Source: Gordonia zhenghanii
GTDB lineage: Bacteria; Actinomycetota; Actinomycetes; Mycobacteriales; Mycobacteriaceae
Length of the DNA: 64,000 nt
NCBI RefSeq assembly: GCF_021738965.1
Contig: NZ_JAKKOQ010000008.1
Span: 1-64,000, forward strand
Direction of reading: 5' to 3'
Part shown: one piece after another, positions 44,706-53,715 of the stretch
How the letters are laid out: the number at the start of each line of letters is the position of its first letter
Position numbering within the stretch: the first letter of the stretch is position 1
Position numbers and translations under genes: made by a program
Notes under the pieces: model-generated
What the model was told of the DNA's origin: nothing
Database searches by the model: none
What the model saw: only the letters and a program-made list of their open reading frames with translations

Positions 44706-45503
44706 GTGACCAGCGACTCTGCCTCCATCTCTCCCCCTGGCCCGGTGTCGGTTCCCGATTCGGTGATCGGGAAGGTAATGCTGATCCTGCATGCGTTCGA
44801 GGTCGACGACCACGAGCTGACATTGGCTGAGATCGTCCGTCGCACACTCCTGCACAAGGCGACTGCGCACCGTCTCGCGCGGGAACTGGTCGACGCTCGA
44901 CTGCTCGACCGCACCGACAGCGGATACCGACTGTCCGGCGGCCTGTTCGAGCTCGGCATGCGCGCCTCAGTAGAGCGCAGCCTGTTAGAGATCGCGATGC
45001 CGTTCCTTCAGGACCTGTACGCCCGCACCCGCGAGACCGTGCACCTCGGCGTCCTCGACGGCCACGAGGTCCTCTACGTCGCGAAGATCGGCGGCCACCG
45101 GCAAGCGAGCGCACCGTCGCGGACCGGCGGCCGGATGCCGTTGCACTGCACCGGGATCGGGAAGGCACTGCTCGCCCACGCTGAACCCGACCTGCGTCGA
45201 CAGGTGCTCGCATCCCCTCTCCCGCGACGCGCACCGCGGACGATCGTCGCCCCCGGGCTGCTCGCCGCCCAACTCGACACCGTCCGCGAGGCCGGCGTCG
45301 CGTTCGAGTTCGAGGAGTCGACGATCGGCATCGCATGCGTGGCCGCCCCGATCCTCGAAGTCGCGACCAACGACGTCGTCGCCGCCGTGAGCGTGACCGG
45401 CCCATTGACCCGGTACCGACCGGAGCCGCACGCCGACGCCGTTCGCGCCGCCGCGACCGGGATCGCGGCGACGCTTCACCGACGTCGCGCGCTACAGAGA
45501 TGA
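44706..45503 (+). CDS. IclR family transcriptional regulator
   Basis: 265 residues. N-terminal winged helix-turn-helix (VIGKVMLILHAFEVDDHELTLAEIVRR, HKATAHRLARELVDARLL, about 20-75) followed by the IclR effector domain (RTRETVHLGVLDGHEVLYVAKIGG, GIGKALLAHAEP, SIGIACVAAPI). It is divergent from the hydratase-dehydrogenase-aldolase operon, the usual position for a pathway regulator; MhpR of the phenylpropionate pathway is also IclR-type. The effector is unknown. GTG start. Confidence 0.93.
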   Translation: MTSDSASISPPGPVSVPDSVIGKVMLILHAFEVDDHELTLAEIVRRTLLHKATAHRLARELVDARLLDRTDSGYRLSGGLFELGMRASVERSLLEIAMPFLQDLYARTRETVHLGVLDGHEVLYVAKIGGHRQASAPSRTGGRMPLHCTGIGKALLAHAEPDLRRQVLASPLPRRAPRTIVAPGLLAAQLDTVREAGVAFEFEESTIGIACVAAPILEVATNDVVAAVSVTGPLTRYRPEPHADAVRAAATGIAATLHRRRALQR

Positions 45504-45525
45504 GCGGACGTCACAAGCCCGGCGC

Positions 45526-46752
45526 TCACCCCGTGACGGCCACAGCCTCGGTGACGTCCACGTCGAGGGTGGTGCGCGCGATCTCCGAACCCGAGAGCAC
45601 GTCGACCGCGACAACGGTGTCCGTGGACGGATCGCTGACGTAGGCGGTGCCGCCGAGGACCTCGACCAGCGGCATCGGCTCCTGCCATTCGACGGGCTCG
45701 GTCCACTCCCCGATCACCTGATGGCGCCCGATCTGTCGACCCGTCGCCGGATCGAACACGTACAGCGCGCCGTCGGTCCCCAGGATCACCGCCTCGCCGT
45801 CCTGTCCGCGGGCCAGTGAGCGGAAGCTGTAGCTCGTCGGGAGGTCCACGACGCGCAACGTCCCGGTCCTGGTGTCGGTGAGCGAGAACTTCCGCGGGCG
45901 CTCTATCTCATCGTCGTCGAGAGTGTCGGCGGGGACGGTCTTGTAGTCACCGAGAACGAATGGCGAATCATCCGCTCCCGCTTGGTTTCCGATGCGAGCG
46001 TAGGAATCTGGAGCGGTCACCTTGGTGATGTCTCCACCGCGAACCAACAGCAGGCCGTCCTCGCATCCGAAGGCCAGCACACCGTCGGCCGCAGCCGCCT
46101 CTCCGTGGATGCCCGGGCATTGATCATCAGTCGCGAGTTGTTTCCCGTCGGCCCCGATGATCGCGATGCCGTCCCGAGATTCCTCGTCGCCCTGCGAGAC
46201 GACGAGCGTCCCGTCGGCCCGCTTGACTGCGACGCCGTGATGGGCGTGAGGCGCACGGTAGTCCGACGTCTCGGGTTGCCCGTCCGACAAGGCCTCGCCT
46301 GGCATCGTCACGGCCTCGCCGCTGCCGTCGAAGAACAGCGTGATCGTGTCGTCGTGCGCGACGACGTGGCCCGGCTTGGGGCCGTCGAACTCGACGTCGG
46401 TCATGCGCGGCTCGGACGTGAAGTAGTGACTGTGGTCGCCGTGCGATTCACGCCAGGTTCCGGCGTCGACGAGTTCGAAGCCGTCGTCGGTCGTCACGAA
46501 GACGTGGCGGGAGTCCCCCGCCGGGTTCAGACGGAGGAAGCCGTCACGCTCGATGTCGGAGACCTCGTCGAGGCTCTTTCCATCGAGCACCTTGAGTCCC
46601 CCGTCGTAGGCGACCACCAAACGTGGTGTGGCGCGGGACTTCTCACTGGGCGAGGACGAGGCCGCGTCGTCGGACTCTCCGGAGCAAGCGGAGAGAAAGG
46701 CAGCGCCGGCGACTGCGAGGGCGGCGAATAGTCGTGTGTTCGTTTTCTGCAT
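45526..46752 (-). CDS. aztD: AztD-like zinc-binding lipoprotein
   Basis: 408 residues with a lipoprotein signal (MQKTNTRLFAALAVAGAA, lipobox LSAC) and a beta-propeller-like mature region. Histidine clusters (ESHGDHSHYF, APHAHHGVAV, CPGIHGEAA) match the zinc sites of AztD, a periplasmic/extracytoplasmic zinc chaperone that normally hands zinc to the AztC binding protein of an AztABC importer. No azt ABC genes are nearby. ATG at 46752 begins the signal peptide. A probable Zur operator stands about 20 nt upstream, which supports a role in zinc scarcity. Confidence 0.85.
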   Translation of the reverse strand: MQKTNTRLFAALAVAGAAFLSACSGESDDAASSSPSEKSRATPRLVVAYDGGLKVLDGKSLDEVSDIERDGFLRLNPAGDSRHVFVTTDDGFELVDAGTWRESHGDHSHYFTSEPRMTDVEFDGPKPGHVVAHDDTITLFFDGSGEAVTMPGEALSDGQPETSDYRAPHAHHGVAVKRADGTLVVSQGDEESRDGIAIIGADGKQLATDDQCPGIHGEAAAADGVLAFGCEDGLLLVRGGDITKVTAPDSYARIGNQAGADDSPFVLGDYKTVPADTLDDDEIERPRKFSLTDTRTGTLRVVDLPTSYSFRSLARGQDGEAVILGTDGALYVFDPATGRQIGRHQVIGEWTEPVEWQEPMPLVEVLGGTAYVSDPSTDTVVAVDVLSGSEIARTTLDVDVTEAVAVTG

Positions 46753-46772
46753 GCGGCCAGTGAACACGTTGA

Positions 46773-46787
46773 TGAAAATTATTGTCA
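46773..46787 (-). promoter_or_regulatory. probable Zur box
   Basis: TGAAAATTATTGTCA, an imperfect inverted repeat (six of seven arm pairs match) in an AT-rich patch, strongly resembles the TGAAAATnATTTTCA-type operators of actinobacterial Zur. It is placed 20 nt before the aztD ATG, so Zn-Zur would repress the gene when zinc is plentiful. Confidence 0.7.
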
Positions 46788-46821
46788 ACAACGCATGGTT
46801 GCCAACCGCTCCGGACGGAGC

Positions 46822-46873
46822 GCTGACACAACAGCGCCCCGGAACCCTTAACGGATTCCGGGGCGTTGTCAGC
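46822..46873 (-). terminator. rpsA terminator
   Basis: GCGCCCCGGAACCC pairs with GGATTCCGGGGCG across a TTAAC loop; the outer bases GCTGACA/TGTCAGC extend it with a small bulge. On the minus strand it comes 18 nt after the rpsA stop and is followed by TGTTGTGT. Confidence 0.8.
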
Positions 46874-46890
46874 TTAAGCAGCGAGCGCTA

Positions 46891-48372
46891 TCAGACGTTG
46901 CCCGACAGCTTCTCGCGGAGTGCGGCGAGCTGCTCGTCGCTGGCCAGCGATCCGCCGGTCGTCGCGGCACCGGTCGAGTCCGAAGGCTCGCTCGACGACG
47001 CCGGAGCCGAAGCGGACGACGACGAGTAGTCGGTCGGAGCGTTCTCTGCCTCGGCGGCTGCCGCGGCGAACTTCTCCATCTGAGCGGTGTGCATCTTGTG
47101 ACGACGCTCAGCCTCGGCGTAGCGCGCCTCCCACTCTTCACGCTGGGAGTCGAAGCCTTCGAGCCATTCGTTGGTCTCGGCGTCGAAGCCCTCGGGGAAG
47201 ATGTAGTTGCCCTGCTCGTCGTAGCTGTCGGCCATGCCGTACTTCGAGGGGTCGAACTCCTCCGAGTAGTCCTCGTTGGCCTGCTTCAGCGACAGCGAGA
47301 TACGACGACGGTCCAGGTCGATGTCGATGACCTTCACCATTGCGTCGTCGCCGACCGAGACGACCTGGTCGGGAACCTCGACGTGGCGCTCGGCCAGCTC
47401 GGAGATGTGGACCAGGCCCTCGATGCCCTCTTCGACGCGGACGAATGCACCGAACGGCACCAGCTTGGTGACCTTGCCCGGAACGATCTGACCGATCGCG
47501 TGAGTGCGGGCGAACTGACGCCACGGATCTTCCTGCGTCGCCTTGAGAGACAGCGAGACGCGCTCGCGGTCCATGTCGACGTCGAGGACCTCGACGGTGA
47601 CCTCGTCGCCCACGGTGACGACCTCGGACGGGTGGTCGATGTGCTTCCACGACAGCTCGGAGACGTGCACCAGGCCGTCGACGCCGCCGAGATCGACGAA
47701 TGCGCCGAAGTTGACGATCGAGGACACGACGCCCTTGCGGACCTGGCCCTTCTGCAGCTGGTTGAGGAACTCGCTGCGGACCTCGGACTGGGTCTGCTCG
47801 AGCCATGCGCGACGCGACAGGACCACGTTGTTGCGGTTCTTGTCGAGCTCGATGATCTTGGCCTCGACCTCCTTGCCGATGTACGGCTGGAGGTCACGGA
47901 CGCGACGCATCTCGACGAGCGAGGCGGGCAGGAAGCCGCGAAGACCGATGTCGAGGATCAGGCCGCCCTTGACGACCTCGATGACGGTGCCCTTGACGGC
48001 CTCGTCCTTCTCCTTGAGCTCCTCGATCGTGCCCCAAGCGCGCTCGTACTGTGCACGCTTCTTCGACAGGATCAGACGGCCTTCTTTGTCCTCCTTGGTG
48101 AGGACAAGTGCTTCGACCTCGTCACCGACGGTGACGACTTCGCTCGGGTCGACGTCGTGCTTGATCGACAGCTCGCGCGAGGGGATGACGCCTTCGGTCT
48201 TGTAACCGATGTCAAGCAGAACCTCGTCGCGGTCGACCTTGACGATGGTGCCTTCGACGATGTCGCCATCGTTGAAGTACTTGATCGTTGCGTCGATAGC
48301 TGCGAGGAAATCCTCAGCCGAGCCGATGTCATTGACGGCTACTTGCGGCGAGGTGATCGTGGGGGACGACAT
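46891..48372 (-). CDS. rpsA: ribosomal protein bS1
   Basis: 493 residues with four S1 RNA-binding repeats (starting DIVEGTIVKVDRDEVLLDIG, AVKGTVIEVVKGGLILDIG, QVRKGVVSSIVNFGAFVDLG, IVPGKVTKLVPFGAFVRVE), each followed by its VTVGDEV/KVIDIDLDRRRISLSLK ending. The C-terminal ~110 residues are acidic then Ala/Ser-rich and disordered, typical of actinobacterial S1. It brings mRNA to the 30S subunit. ATG at 48372. Confidence 0.97.
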   Translation of the reverse strand: MSSPTITSPQVAVNDIGSAEDFLAAIDATIKYFNDGDIVEGTIVKVDRDEVLLDIGYKTEGVIPSRELSIKHDVDPSEVVTVGDEVEALVLTKEDKEGRLILSKKRAQYERAWGTIEELKEKDEAVKGTVIEVVKGGLILDIGLRGFLPASLVEMRRVRDLQPYIGKEVEAKIIELDKNRNNVVLSRRAWLEQTQSEVRSEFLNQLQKGQVRKGVVSSIVNFGAFVDLGGVDGLVHVSELSWKHIDHPSEVVTVGDEVTVEVLDVDMDRERVSLSLKATQEDPWRQFARTHAIGQIVPGKVTKLVPFGAFVRVEEGIEGLVHISELAERHVEVPDQVVSVGDDAMVKVIDIDLDRRRISLSLKQANEDYSEEFDPSKYGMADSYDEQGNYIFPEGFDAETNEWLEGFDSQREEWEARYAEAERRHKMHTAQMEKFAAAAAEAENAPTDYSSSSASAPASSSEPSDSTGAATTGGSLASDEQLAALREKLSGNV

Positions 48373-48585
48373 ATGGTGAGTTGCTCCGGACAGGTAGGTA
48401 GTAGGTACGGTTTTCAGGACTGTCCGTGCAGGCCAGACCTGGAATCCGACGATTGTGGGCGCGCATGACGGACATGCGCGTATTCCAGGATACTACCCGC
48501 CACTGGCCTGCACAAATGGGATGTGTTGCGCCCCTTGATCGGACACCGGGCGGGCACACACCGCGCACTGAATCGTCGGGATGGG
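48373..48585 (-). promoter_or_regulatory. rpsA promoter and structured leader
   Basis: Divergent region of 213 bp. On the minus strand TAGTAT (48490-48495) is a good -10. Downstream of it CCTGGAAT (48438-48445) and ATTCCAGG (48482-48489) can pair, enclosing a second perfect 7-bp hairpin GCGCATG/CATGCGC (48461-48479). The rpsA message therefore probably begins with a folded leader of about 110 nt. No gene is visible. Confidence 0.5.
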
Positions 48586-49131
48586 ATGCTTGTGGACGTG
48601 GCTCAATCCATCGAACTGCTCATCGACGAGGAGGCGCAAGCGCGTGTCCGTGACGTCTGGGGAGCACTCGACGCCATCGGCCTGCGCACCCCGGCGTCTG
48701 TCCACTGGTCCACCGCCCGCCCCCACTGCACCTTGCTCGCCGGCTCGGCGATCGATGAGTCGGGCGCCGCGCACTCCGGCATGGCCGCGGTGGCGCAACG
48801 CCTCCCCTTCTCCGTCCTTCTCGGTGCGCCCGTGGTCTTCTCGTCGCGGTCGACGTTCACCATCGCGGCGAGCGTCGTACCGTCGGCCGACCTCGTGAGT
48901 GTCCATGCGGCCGCGTACCGACTGTGTAGCGACGCAGTGATCGACCTCGGCTCGCATTGCGCCCCCGGATCCTGGACGCCGCACGTCACCATGGCGAGAC
49001 GAGTGCCCGCCTCGGCGATCGCCGAGGCCGTCGCGTGTGTCGGTGAGCCGATCACCGCTCGCGTAAGCGCGATCCGACTGTGGAACGGCGAAACGAAGAC
49101 GGAGACGGTGGTGACCGGCCGTGCCTGCTGA
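48586..49131 (+). CDS. 2H phosphoesterase (2'-5' RNA ligase-like)
   Basis: 181 residues with the two catalytic H-x-T motifs of the 2H phosphoesterase fold, PHCTLL near residue 46 and PHVTMA near residue 133. Relatives (LigT/ThpR) act on 2',3'-cyclic phosphates or 2'-5' linked RNA; the substrate here is not known. ATG at 48586 is preferred; the upstream frame lacks homology. It overlaps the methyltransferase start by 11 nt, so the two are translated together. Confidence 0.8.
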   Translation: MLVDVAQSIELLIDEEAQARVRDVWGALDAIGLRTPASVHWSTARPHCTLLAGSAIDESGAAHSGMAAVAQRLPFSVLLGAPVVFSSRSTFTIAASVVPSADLVSVHAAAYRLCSDAVIDLGSHCAPGSWTPHVTMARRVPASAIAEAVACVGEPITARVSAIRLWNGETKTETVVTGRAC

Positions 49132-49945
49132 TGATCCCCGACCCCCACGCATGCTCGGCGACGTGGACACCCCGACGAGCGAACGCGCGAACCGTTCGTG
49201 GTGGGACTCCGAAGCCGACGAGTACCACGGCGAGCACGGAGCGTTCATCGGCTCCACCACGCCGGGCGGCGAGTTCGTCTGGGGCCCGGAACGGCTACGC
49301 GAAGAGGATGTTCGACTTCTCGGCGACGTCGAGGGCCGAGACGTCCTCGAAGTCGGGTGCGGATCGGCTCCGTGCGCGCGGTGGCTTGCGGCACGCGGCG
49401 CACATGTCGTCGGGCTGGACGTGTCTGCCGGAATGCTCGCTCACGGTGTCGACGCGATGCGACTCGACGACCGCCGAGTCCCGCTCGTCCAGGCGGGCGC
49501 CGAGCACCTTCCGTTCGCCGACGCGTCGTTCGACATCGCGTGCTCGTCGTTCGGCGCGATACCGTTCGTCGCCGATTCTGCCCGCGCGATGCGTGAGGTC
49601 GCTCGTGTGCTGCGGCCCGGCGGCCGCTGGGTGTTCGCGACAAATCATCCGATGCGCTGGATGTTCCTCGACGATCCGGGGCCGGAGGGCCTCGTGGTCC
49701 GGCTGTCGTATTTCGACCGGACCCCGTACACCGAGGCCGACGACGACGGCGTGGTCACCTACGCCGAACACCATCGGACGATGGGCGATCGGATCCGCGA
49801 GATCGTCGCCGCGGGCCTCGTGCTCGACGACGTCGTCGAACCCGAGTGGCCGGACGACCTCGACCAGGAATGGGGCCAGTGGTCTCCGCTGCGCGGCGCC
49901 CACTTCCCCGGCACCGCCGTGTTCGTGACCCACAAGCCCGAGTGA
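49121..49945 (+). CDS. class I SAM-dependent methyltransferase
   Basis: 274 residues. Methyltransferase_11 domain with motif I VLEVGCGSAPCARWL, VVGLDVSAGML, the AEHLPFADASFDIACSSFGAIPF motif and LRPGGRWVFATNHPMRW. The N-terminal RSWWDSEADEYHGEHGAFIG and C-terminal WPDDLDQEWGQWSPLRG stretches are shared by an actinobacterial subfamily of unknown substrate. GTG at 49121 lies inside the end of the 2H phosphoesterase gene. Confidence 0.87.
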   Translation: MPADDPRPPRMLGDVDTPTSERANRSWWDSEADEYHGEHGAFIGSTTPGGEFVWGPERLREEDVRLLGDVEGRDVLEVGCGSAPCARWLAARGAHVVGLDVSAGMLAHGVDAMRLDDRRVPLVQAGAEHLPFADASFDIACSSFGAIPFVADSARAMREVARVLRPGGRWVFATNHPMRWMFLDDPGPEGLVVRLSYFDRTPYTEADDDGVVTYAEHHRTMGDRIREIVAAGLVLDDVVEPEWPDDLDQEWGQWSPLRGAHFPGTAVFVTHKPE

Positions 49946-50013
49946 TCGGGTCGCGTGATCGGCGGCGTCGATGTCTTCGCGCGCTAGTCGAATAGCCGAC
50001 TGCAGGTAGATCG

Positions 50014-50787
50014 CTACAGCAGCTTCGACAGGAAACTCTGGGTTCGTTCGTGCTGTGGATTCGCCAGGACGTCACGCGGGCGTCCCTTCTCTACGACGGC
50101 ACCCGCGTCCATGAAGATCAGTTGGTCGGCCACCTCGCGGGCGAAGCCCATCTCGTGTGTGACGACGAGCATCGTCATCCCGTCTGCTGCCAGACCACGC
50201 ATCACTTCGAGGACATCGCCGACGAGTTCCGGGTCGAGCGCAGACGTCGGCTCGTCGAAGAGCATCAGCTTCGGTTCCATCGCGAGTGCGCGAGCGATCG
50301 CCACCCGCTGCTGCTGTCCGCCCGACAACTGCGCCGGGTAGGCATCGGCCTTGTTGCGCAGTCCGACCTGATCGAGCAGCGCCATCGCATGCTCGGTGGC
50401 CGCCGCTTTCGACTTGCCGCCGACCAGCATCGGCGCCTCGATGATGTTGTTGACCACCGTGCGGTGCGGGAAGAGGTTGAAGTGCTGGAACACCATCCCG
50501 ATGTCGCGACGCTGACGACCCGCGTCACGCGAGCTCAGTTCGTAGAGTTTGCCCGCCTTCTCCCGGTAGCCGATGAGGTCGCCGTCCACCAGGAGTCGTC
50601 CGGCATTCACTTTCTCCAGGTGGTTGACGCACCGCAGGAACGTCGACTTTCCCGAGCCGGACGGCCCGATCAAGCAGGCGACCTCCCCGCGCTGTACTTC
50701 GAGCGACACACCGTTGAGAACGTCCAGGGCGCCGAAGTTCTTGCAGACGCGGTCGGCCAGGACCATGGGAGTCACGTCGGCGTTCAC
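50014..50787 (-). CDS. polar amino-acid ABC transporter, ATP-binding protein
   Basis: 257 residues of the GlnQ/HisP type: Walker [17 protein letters not shown]-loop [12 protein letters not shown], signature [15 protein letters not shown], Walker [17 protein letters not shown] and H-loop VVTHEMGFA. It powers uptake of a polar amino acid. GTG at 50787 overlaps the permease stop (GTGA). Last gene of a binding protein-permease-ATPase operon. Confidence 0.95.
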   Translation of the reverse strand: MNADVTPMVLADRVCKNFGALDVLNGVSLEVQRGEVACLIGPSGSGKSTFLRCVNHLEKVNAGRLLVDGDLIGYREKAGKLYELSSRDAGRQRRDIGMVFQHFNLFPHRTVVNNIIEAPMLVGGKSKAAATEHAMALLDQVGLRNKADAYPAQLSGGQQQRVAIARALAMEPKLMLFDEPTSALDPELVGDVLEVMRGLAADGMTMLVVTHEMGFAREVADQLIFMDAGAVVEKGRPRDVLANPQHERTQSFLSKLL

Positions 50788-51713
50788 TTGCCCTCCTCGA
50801 CGATCGGTTGGTTCGCCGCGGCGAGCGCAGCCAGTTGCCTGCCCGACAGTTCGCGCGACGACCCCTTCGAATAGTGCTTCTCCAGGTAGTGCTGGCCGAC
50901 CATGAGCACGCTCGTCACCACGAGGTACCACGTCGACGCGACGAGCAGCATCGGGATCGGCTGGAAGTTGACGCCGGAGATGTCGCGCTGACGGCCGAAC
51001 AGATCCAGGGTGAACGGCACAGCCGACACGAGGCTCGTCGTCTTCAGCATCGAGATGACCTCGTTGCCAGTCGGTGGGATGATCACCCGCATCGCCTGCG
51101 GCAGCACGGTGCGCCGCATCGCCTGCCACCACGACATCCCGAGCGCCGTCGACGCCTCCATCTGTCCCTCGCCCACCGACGAGATTCCCGCACGGACGAT
51201 CTCCGCCATGTAGGCCGCCTCATTCAACGCGAGTCCGACGACCGCGACGACGAAGACGTTCTTGAGGCTGAACTCCTGAATGTCGAGTTGAACGAACGTC
51301 GGCCCCCACGGAACGCCGAGGTTGACCGTCTGATAGATCGAACCGACCAGTCCCCACAGGACCAACTGAACGTAGACGGGAGTGCCTCGGAAGATCCACA
51401 GGTACACCCATGACGTCCACCGGAACACCGCGTTGGGCGACATCCGCATCACCGCGACCACGACGCCGAGGATGACGCCGAAGATCATCGACAACACGGT
51501 CAGCGCCAGCGTGTAGCCGACCCCCGACAGGATTCTCTGCTCGAACAGGTAGTCGCCGTACGTGCTCCACTGGTAGGCGTCGTTCGTCGCGGCGCCGTAG
51601 ACGAACAGTGCGGCCAGGACGACGATGACGACGCCGACGACCCACTGCCCCGGGTGCTTGAGGGGAACAGCTTTGATGGGCGCCGGTGCGTCCGACGTGT
51701 GAATATCGGCCAT
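50784..51713 (-). CDS. polar amino-acid ABC transporter, permease
   Basis: 309 residues with about five or six membrane segments and the HisMQ-family EAA loop ([30 protein letters not shown]). A single permease gene implies a homodimer. The N-terminal 25 residues are cytoplasmic and Pro/Ala-rich; the C-terminal ~35 form a charged tail. ATG at 51713 is 5 nt after the binding-protein stop. Confidence 0.94.
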   Translation of the reverse strand: MADIHTSDAPAPIKAVPLKHPGQWVVGVVIVVLAALFVYGAATNDAYQWSTYGDYLFEQRILSGVGYTLALTVLSMIFGVILGVVVAVMRMSPNAVFRWTSWVYLWIFRGTPVYVQLVLWGLVGSIYQTVNLGVPWGPTFVQLDIQEFSLKNVFVVAVVGLALNEAAYMAEIVRAGISSVGEGQMEASTALGMSWWQAMRRTVLPQAMRVIIPPTGNEVISMLKTTSLVSAVPFTLDLFGRQRDISGVNFQPIPMLLVASTWYLVVTSVLMVGQHYLEKHYSKGSSRELSGRQLAALAAANQPIVEEGK

Positions 51714-51718
51714 CTGAG

Positions 51719-52606
51719 TTACTCCTCGGCCCCGTTGATCTGCGCTGTCTCGATCATTCCCGCCTGCACACCCCAATGTTCGGAGATCTTCCGGTACTGC
51801 CCGTCGTCGATCAGGTACTGCACTGCCTGTTGGACCGCCGCCGCGAGCTCGGACCCCTTTTTGATCGGGAACCCGTACGGCGCGGAGTCGTAAGTCGGTC
51901 CGACCTGTTCGAGTTGGCCGTCGGTCTTCTTGATCGCATACGCGGTGACCGGCGAGTCCGCGGAGAACGCGTCGACCTGGCCGAGCAGTGCAGCGTTGAC
52001 GGCCTGATCCTGCGTGTCGAATGCCACCTTGACGATCGGTTCCGCACCCCGCGCCACGCACGCCTCGCTCTTCGCCGGGACCTCATCGGTGTCCTCCGTC
52101 GTCGACACCTGCACCCCGACGCGCAGCCCGCAGGCATCGTCGGGATCGACATCGCGTCCCGGTTTGGCCGCCCACTGGATGCCCGCCGTGTAGTAGGTGA
52201 CGAAGTCGACCTGCTCCTCACGCTCGAGCGAATCGGTGAACGACGACATGCCCATGTGATAGCTGCCCGCCTGCACCGACGGGATGATCTTGTCGAAGTC
52301 CGACTGGGTGTACACGACCTTCAACCCGAGGACGGCGCCGATCGCGTCGACGAGATCGACGTCGTAGCCGATGATGTCGCCGTTGCGGTCTTTGAACTCG
52401 TTCGGTTGATACGGCGGGTTGGTTCCTACCTTGAGCACACCGCCCGCGCGGATCGCCGAAGGCACGAGAGCCGCGATCGCAGGCTGCTCCTCGACGTGGA
52501 TGTCGATCGGCTTGGTGTCGAGCGCCGACTCGTCGACCACACAGCCCGACAGCACCAGGACTGCACACGCAGTCACGGCGCCGAACAGGCGCGAGCGCAT
52601 CCGCAT
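51719..52606 (-). CDS. polar amino-acid ABC transporter, substrate-binding lipoprotein
   Basis: About 295 residues. Lipoprotein signal peptide (MRMRSRLFGAVTACAVLVLSGC) then a type II periplasmic-binding fold: LKVGTNPPYQPNEFKDRNGDIIGYDVDL, YTQSDFDKIIPSVQAGSYHMGMSSFTDSLER, and the C-terminal YGFPIKKGSELAAAVQ. Ligand probably a polar or basic amino acid; not decidable by eye. ATG at 52606 is chosen because GAGAGG lies 9 nt upstream; an ATG three codons earlier abuts that ribosome site. Confidence 0.93.
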   Translation of the reverse strand: MRMRSRLFGAVTACAVLVLSGCVVDESALDTKPIDIHVEEQPAIAALVPSAIRAGGVLKVGTNPPYQPNEFKDRNGDIIGYDVDLVDAIGAVLGLKVVYTQSDFDKIIPSVQAGSYHMGMSSFTDSLEREEQVDFVTYYTAGIQWAAKPGRDVDPDDACGLRVGVQVSTTEDTDEVPAKSEACVARGAEPIVKVAFDTQDQAVNAALLGQVDAFSADSPVTAYAIKKTDGQLEQVGPTYDSAPYGFPIKKGSELAAAVQQAVQYLIDDGQYRKISEHWGVQAGMIETAQINGAEE

Positions 52607-52753
52607 GCCGGGCATCCTCTCGTCGGTCTGGACGCAACCGTTCTTCTCGACGAATGTGTTGGTCCGAAGAACGAGTATGGCGGAACCGGTGTTGGCGACG
52701 CGCCGACGGGTCCCTCAACGGAACCGCGCCGAACCGACGTGCGTCTAACCGAT

Positions 52754-53647
52754 ATGGGCGACTTCGGGGAGATCGCGGCATTCCTGGCAGCACACGACGG
52801 CGTCGTCGGCGTTGGGCAGGCGCACGCCTGCGGCCTCAGTGACGGCGACATCAGGGGCAGGCTCAAGCGTGGCGAATGGCTCGCTCTGGCCCGAGGCGTC
52901 TACCGGTCGGCGGCGCACCCGCTCACCGAAGCCGCGATGGTCCGCGCCGCCGTGCTCTCCTACCGTGGAGTCGCCGATCGGACGACGGCAGCCTGGTGGC
53001 ACGGAATGCTACGAGACCTGCCGTTGCGCATCACCCTGTCGACGCCGCATCGTCGGACCGCACCGGACTGGCCGATCGACGTGCTCGCGACCCGCCGTCG
53101 ATACCAGCACGAATCCGTCACCGATGTCCTCGATCTGCCGGTCACCCGCAAGCCGCTGACCGCACTCATGGCTGCGGTCGACCCGCCGTCGGGCGCCGCG
53201 TTCCTCGACCGAATGCTCCAGAAGCGGACGGTGACTCTCGACGGCCTCTATCGCGCGATCGACGACAATGCCGGACTGCAGGGCATGGTCGCCGCGCGCC
53301 GCCTCCTGGCCGTCGCGGCCTCCGACAGCGAGTCGGACGCGGAACGTCTGTTCACGCGTCTCCTCGACGACTGGAGCGTGGTCGGCTGGGTGCAGCAGTA
53401 TCCGGTCGGCGGCTGGCGGCTCGACTTCGCATGGCCGGAACTGAAGGTCGGGGTCGAGATCTCCGGCTGGGCATTTCATCGGGACACGAAGCGACACGGA
53501 AACGACCTGGCCAAAGCCAATTGGCTCCAACGAAACGGGTGGAGTGAGCTGCAGTACAACTGGCACATGCTCAACGACACGCCCGCCCAGTGCATTCAGG
53601 AGGTCATCGATCGGCTCACCGCGCGTTCTGCCGCGGCTGACTGGTGA
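52754..53647 (+). CDS. AbiEi-like antitoxin domain / DUF559 nuclease-fold protein
   Basis: 297 residues. The N-terminal winged helix has the AbiEi_4-like pattern GVVGVGQAHACGLSDGDIRGRLKRGEW, ALARGVYR; the C-terminal third is DUF559-like (WRLDFAWPELKVGVEISGWAFH, then WLQRNGWSELQYNW), related to the Vsr/PD-(D/E)xK nuclease fold with D-x(8)-E. Such proteins are common as single genes in actinobacteria; some N-terminal relatives are antitoxins of abortive-infection systems, but no AbiEii-type toxin gene is adjacent. ATG at 52754 with no ribosome site, so perhaps leaderless. Confidence 0.8.
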   Translation: MGDFGEIAAFLAAHDGVVGVGQAHACGLSDGDIRGRLKRGEWLALARGVYRSAAHPLTEAAMVRAAVLSYRGVADRTTAAWWHGMLRDLPLRITLSTPHRRTAPDWPIDVLATRRRYQHESVTDVLDLPVTRKPLTALMAAVDPPSGAAFLDRMLQKRTVTLDGLYRAIDDNAGLQGMVAARRLLAVAASDSESDAERLFTRLLDDWSVVGWVQQYPVGGWRLDFAWPELKVGVEISGWAFHRDTKRHGNDLAKANWLQRNGWSELQYNWHMLNDTPAQCIQEVIDRLTARSAAADW

Positions 53648-53715
53648 TGCCGCAAGAAACTGTGCGGTTGACGTTCACCAGGAACGACGGCGTCACAATA
53701 TCGTGCACGGAATCG

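Noticed and set aside
41791-46752. Mobile element or genomic island with integrase
   Set aside because: No integrase, transposase, terminal repeats or attachment site was seen; composition is like the surroundings, so only synteny marks it as inserted.
51686-52753. N-terminal extension of the AbiEi/DUF559 protein to 653 codons
   Set aside because: The added part is antisense to the ABC binding-protein gene; domain homology starts at the ATG at 52754.
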